A stretch of 64,000 nt of DNA, from positions 41,123,501 through 41,187,500 of the forward strand of contig NC_134546.1 of assembly GCF_050624435.1 (NCBI RefSeq), in the 5' to 3' direction. The translations under genes were made by a program, and so were the position numbers. The first letter of the stretch is position 1; the number at the start of each line of letters is the position of its first letter. The notes below the pieces were generated by a model. That model was not told the DNA's origin and did not search any database. It worked only from the letters and a program-made list of their open reading frames with translations. This DNA comes from Tenrec ecaudatus. Its lineage: Eukaryota > Chordata > Mammalia > Afrosoricida > Tenrecidae. This document shows positions 26,501 through 32,500 of the stretch, piece by piece.

Positions 26501-29500
26501 AGAGTCTGAGACTGCCTAATATGTGGTGGTAAAAGCTTAGATTGCCCTGAAGAGACTGTTGGTAGAATTACAGAGTCAAAGAGAAGTCTGAGGAGGGCTC
26601 AAGAAGAAGGTGCAGACAGTGCTGCAGAACGTCTCCATCATGTCAGCCAGTGCATATAAGGCCCCGCACGGAATGCCACCAGACACTGGGAGGTCAAATC
26701 TGCCTCTTTTGAGACTTTAGGAGAAAATTCAGAACTGTGATTGGACGTGAGAAGAAGGGGAATGTTTTTATGCACTTGTCTGGAATACGCTCACGTTTGG
26801 TGGAAGGTAGAACTTGTAAAGGATGATGAACATAGACATCTGGTTGAGTAGCTTTATAAGAAGATTTTAAAGGAGCTGCAGGGCTTCTGCTTAACATTTT
26901 TAGTAAAATACGAGAGGGAAGATAATAGACTTAAAAAATGAACAGCATAGAAAGAACAGGAGGTAAAGATTTGGAAAATTGTACACACTAGGGGCACGAG
27001 TCCTAGAATTTTGACCAAGGACATAGCTGCACAAGCTTTAGTTAAAGAGATCAAGTATCCGATTCACGGACCTTACCCGCTACCACAGCAGAAAACCTAC
27101 CAGCTCAGACTGAAGAGAACAGAGAACGGAAGGAAAGAACAGTGTCTGCTTCTTGGAACTCTAGTCTAGGGACAGGAACCAGGCCAACGGTGCTGTATGT
27201 TGTCCTTCAAGGGAAGAAAAGCACCATCTTGGGAGCGGCGCAGAGGTCGGCAGAGCTGTCAGAAGGAGCGTGGACCCGCGCCTGCTGGGTCTCAAAGACA
27301 CAGCTCCTCCCCTGGGCTCTGGAGGGCCAGGCTGCTGCTATCAAGTGCCAGGGGGCGGGGACTGCTGCCCAAAGCTGAGCAGGTGGCTAAGGCTGAGAGG
27401 GACTGGGAGAATGGGGCTGCCCCAAGGCAGGAGGGCAGAACTGCCATCCAGGTGGAACAAGCCTCTGTCCAGAATCCAGAGCACATGGCCAGCGCCAAGT
27501 TTAGAAGGTGGGGCCATTGCCCGGATGTTCCCGAAGGACAGGCTTATTGTCAAGCCTCTCAGCTAATGGAAGTGATCCTGCGGGGCTTGCACTCACTGCG
27601 AGGGCCTACGACCTTCCCCCCCAAGGTTTCCCCATTTGTAGTAGAAAGGCGTGCCCTGTGCCTGGTCCACCTCTGAACAGGCTCTGCCCAGCTGAGCCAT
27701 GGCTAAGGCAGCATCTACCACGGGGCCTGTCTGGATTCATATCATGATGGTGACTCAGAAAGAACTACAGGGGAAACAATGTGGGTGACCCCTTGCTGGA
27801 CGCATCATCTTCCTCCTCAAGAAGAAAGGTGGTGGGCAAGTTGCACGGCACGAAGTCTCCAGTCCTGAGATTCTAGGTGACTGGCTGCCCACCTTGAATG
27901 ACCTCTGGCTTCTGGGTCTGTCACTCCTCTGGTGTCAAAACTGACTTCTTGGATCAAGGTGGTTCACTGCACAGGGGTCTCAGGACCCAGAGGATGCAAT
28001 TCCATACCTGGCACCTGCTGCTGAGATGGTTCACTCTAAACCCAGCAAGATGGCACTCACTCACAGCTGAAGCATATAATACAATCAGTACCTTCCCCCC
28101 AACTTTTTACCAGACCCATCAAAGAGTTACAGAGACGGTGGCTGGAAGAGTGACATTAAACAATTGACGTCTCTGTAAGGCCAAAGGTGGAATACTATGG
28201 ATTGAAATAATTCAGTTTCTCAGTACATATATTGCAAATGCTAATCTCTCTACCTGTGGTTATAATCCCATTGAGAATGGGCTATCTTTGTTATGTTACT
28301 GAAACATGGTTAGTGTAGGGTGTGCATTGAGTCAGTATCTTTTGAGATAAGAGATTAAACAAACAAGTGAAGAAGCAACGTGTTGGGGGGCGGGGGCGGT
28401 TTGCATGGAAAATTTGAAGCCACATGGAGACTGCCCAGGAGCTGAAGCTTAAAAGAGATGAAGCCTTTTCTGCAGTGCCTACCTGCACCCTCAATCTGGA
28501 CTTCCAGCCTTTTAAACTAGAAGAAAGTGAATTTCTACTGGTTAAGGCCCCCACATGTGGTATTTCTGTTACAGCAGCACCTGCTAACAAAACAGTGAGC
28601 AAAGGAAAAACACATTATCTCAGCATCATTACCCACTTCCTCCTTGTTTCCAATCCATTTGTAGAATTATCAGTAAGCACTGGACTAGATTTGTAGTGGG
28701 TAGAGAGAGTGGGAAATAATGAGAAGACATATTGTGGCAGTTACATAATCTCCTGTCAGTTGTGAAGGGGTGGAGTCTAGCCTATCAATCAGGTCATGGT
28801 CAGGGAGGCCTCTGTGTGGGCATGGCCTTCTCCTGAGGATTCTGGGAACTCCTATCTTCCTTGCTGGTGGTGGGACACACACACTCTCTCTGCTTGGTCT
28901 TCCTGCTGATAAGACACATGGAGCTATGCTGATGGCAGCCGGAGCCCTGGAGCTAGAGGAGCCATGCAGAGACCCCTGCCAGTGCTGAGATGCTTCCACC
29001 GCAACTGAATCCAGAAGACTTTCCACCTACTGGTCTGTGATCTTCCTGCATTCAGCATTAGTGCATGTGCTGTGTGAGTCTGAAGAGGAATTTATAGACT
29101 AGTATTGGACATACGGGCTAATATTGGACTTATGGACTTGATCTAGACTGGGCTAGGATGGTTTCTTAATGTACCATTGATCTTTGATATAAAGTTCTCT
29201 CTTACATACATATGAGTGTCTCTGGGTTTGTTTCTCTAGTCAACCCAGACTAACACAGAGATGAAGCCATGCTTCCTCCTACAAGGGTGCTGCTCTCTGA
29301 TGGCCCACTGAGCGTTAGATGCAGATGGACCACCTCCTCTCCCACAGCTCAGGGAAACCTGAGGGGCTCTGGCAGGATCATTGATGCAAATTTTAAACAT
29401 GGCACAGAATGAAACCCTTACCCTTTTTTTGGCCTGTGTATGTATGTTTGTATGAAATTAAAATAATATTTTTTGTGTGTTTGGAGGAAGTTTAAACAGC

Positions 29501-32500
29501 AAATTAGGCCCTCCAATTCCAGTGATGATTGTCACATATAAGTGTAACCATGGCTTGTAAAAAGTATGTCATACATCCCCTTACAAGAAGGGTCACAAGG
29601 AACAGACAAGCCAGTTAGAGTGTAGTTTAACACCATTAAAACATACAACTTCCCTCTAGTTATTTAATGCTTCTTCCCTTCCACTATCATGATCCCAATT
29701 TTACCATACAAATTTGGCTAACAACCCCATAGGGCAGAGTAGGATTGCTCCAGGGAGTTTTCCAGGCTGTAAACCTTTCTGGTGCCTCTGGACATACTTC
29801 TGTGGAGCAGCTGGGTGGAGGTGGAGGTGGGGGCGGGAGTGGGAGGTGTAGACAGTTCAAATCAACTAACGTCCAGTTCTAATCTTCAAGTGCTTTAACC
29901 AGTGTGCTCTCAGGTATGTTTGAATAAGCTATAGCTGTGACAAATAGGTACTAAGTTATAGAATTAAAATATCTAAAAATTACGTTAAATCTAAATGATC
30001 TTAACGTTCCAATTAAAAGTCACGATTTTCAATCTGTGTAAAACAAAAGGAAAGATTCAACTTTGTACTGGTAGAAAGAAAGCCATTTCAGATATAAAGA
30101 CGTAGATGAGTTAGAGGTAATAGAAAAGGATATACCAGGTAAATGCTATGCATTATAGTAATGTGCATTGCCTCTGCTAGTAGCAAAGTAGACTTCAGTG
30201 TAAGAACTATTACCAGGATTAAATAGGACATTTCAAAATGATAACAGGGTCTACTCATCAAATAACAACTAAATCCTAAATGTGTGTGCTCCTTATGATA
30301 CAGAACTAAAACAATAATACATGCATATGATATGTAACTCACAAAACAACCAAAAGTTTACGTTGTATGTGGGACTATGTATGAGAGATAAATTCCTGTA
30401 CATTGTTTGGTTAAAAGTGTATTGATTGAGTGGGTTGAAAAGGGGGAACTGATTACAAGGATCCACATGTGACCTCCTCCCTGGGAGATGGACGGCAGAT
30501 AAGGGGGGGAAGGGAGACTCCGGATAGGACAAGATATGACAAAATAACGAGGTATAAATTACCAAGGGCTCATGTGGGAGGGGGGACGGGGGAGGGAAGG
30601 GAAAAAAAAAGAGGACCTGATGCAAAGGGCTTAAGTGGAGAGCAAATGCTTTGAAAATGATTAGGGCAAAGAATGTAAGGATGTGCTTTATACAATTGAT
30701 GTATGTATATGTATGGATTGTGATAAGAGTTGTATGAGCCCCTAATAAAATGTAAAAAAAGAAAATGATTAGGACAAAGAATGTACAGATGTGCTTTATA
30801 CAATTGATGTATGTATATGTATGGATTGTGATAAGAGTTGTATGAGCCCCTACTAAAATGTTTTTTAAAAAGTGTATTGATTAAAAAAAAGATAAAATAA
30901 TTTGTAAATTATCAAGGGTTCATGAGGGAGGGGAAAAAGGGGAGGGAGGGGGAAAAAAATCAGGAGCTGATACCAAGGGCTCAAGTGGAAAGCAAATGTT
31001 TTGAGAATGAGGGCAGCAAATGTACAGAGAGATGTGCTTGACACAGTGAATGTATGTATGGACTGTGATAAGAGTTGTACGAGCCCCCAATAAAATGATT
31101 TAAGTTAAAAACAAAACAAATTTGGCTAGAACAGAGACTATACACTGGTACAGGTAAGAGCTAGAAACACAGGGAACCCAGGACAGATAAACCCCTCAGG
31201 ACCAATAATGAGAATAGCGATACCAGGAGGGCAAGGGGAAGGTTGGTGGAGAAAGGGGGAACCAATCACAAGGATCTACATATGATGCCCTCCCTTGGGG
31301 ATGGACAACAGGAAAGTGGGTGAGGGGAGACATCGGTTATTGTAAGACATGAAAAATAATAGTTTATAAATTATCAAAGGTGAGGGAGGGAGGGGAAAAT
31401 GAGCTGATACCAACATAGAAAAGAAAAATGTTTTGAGTAGAAAGAAAATGTTTTGAGAACGATGATGGCAACAAATGTACAAATGTGCTTGACACAATGG
31501 ATATGTGTATGTATGGTGATAAGAGCTGTATGACCCCCCAATGAAAGAATTTTTTAAGTGCATCATAGTGATTCTATTCAGAAAGTATCTCTAATTCCAA
31601 ATGAGTCTGAATATGATGTAGTGCTATGTTGTGGCCAGTCGCTGAAAGAATTAATTTGACGTTCCAATGGGCTACATAAAAGAGTAGTTTAGATTCCAGA
31701 AGAAATATTCCTCAATTTTAATTTTCATTGAATTGAAATCATTCCCACCCTCAATTTTGTAAGGTTCTTTTGACTATAGAGATTATATTGGCAGAGACAT
31801 AGGTTGATATATGAGGGGACTTCAAAAAAATTGGAGGAAAATTCCATTATCTTTTAATTCCATTTTTTCTACTAATTTTTTTAAGCACCCTCATGTTGTA
31901 CTAGCAACCTTATTAAGTATTTGTTGATTTTAATTCTCAGTTAATTACCTTTATATTTATATTAGGAGAAAGATGAGGCATTCTGTTCCCATAAGAGTTA
32001 CAGTCTCGGAAACCCACGAAGAAAGTTCTACCCTGTTCTGAGTTGGAATTAATTCACAGGAATATATATATATATATATACATGTATATATATATAGAGA
32101 GAGAGATTGCTAAACAACAAAACAAAACCCTTATTTATTTATTTAGCACAGAAATTCAGTACATATTTTGAAAGCTGATTAGAAAAAGAACTTTTTCCCC
32201 CTTTGTTTACCTTTGTTCTTGTGTTAGGTGTGGACCGTAGCCTCCATGTCATTTGTTCAGATGTCATCTTGATAGATTTTCCAGATTTTTTTTTCTCCAA
32301 GGGAAAGAATTTTTGGAATGATGTGAATCGTGGAGTTTTGATCATTTTTCTTTCCGTGTGTCTCTTTTTCCCCTGTTGTTGCTTAGGATGAGCTGACAAC
32401 CACCAAGAGGAGTTATGAGGATCAGTTAAGCATGATGAGTGACCACCTGTGCATCATGAACGAGACCTTGTCCAAGCAGAGAGAGGAGATCGACACATTG

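Noticed and set aside
27197-27676. 159-codon open frame
   Set aside because: Lies in the MaLR internal region, where long frames are not coding. Composition is low in conserved motifs.
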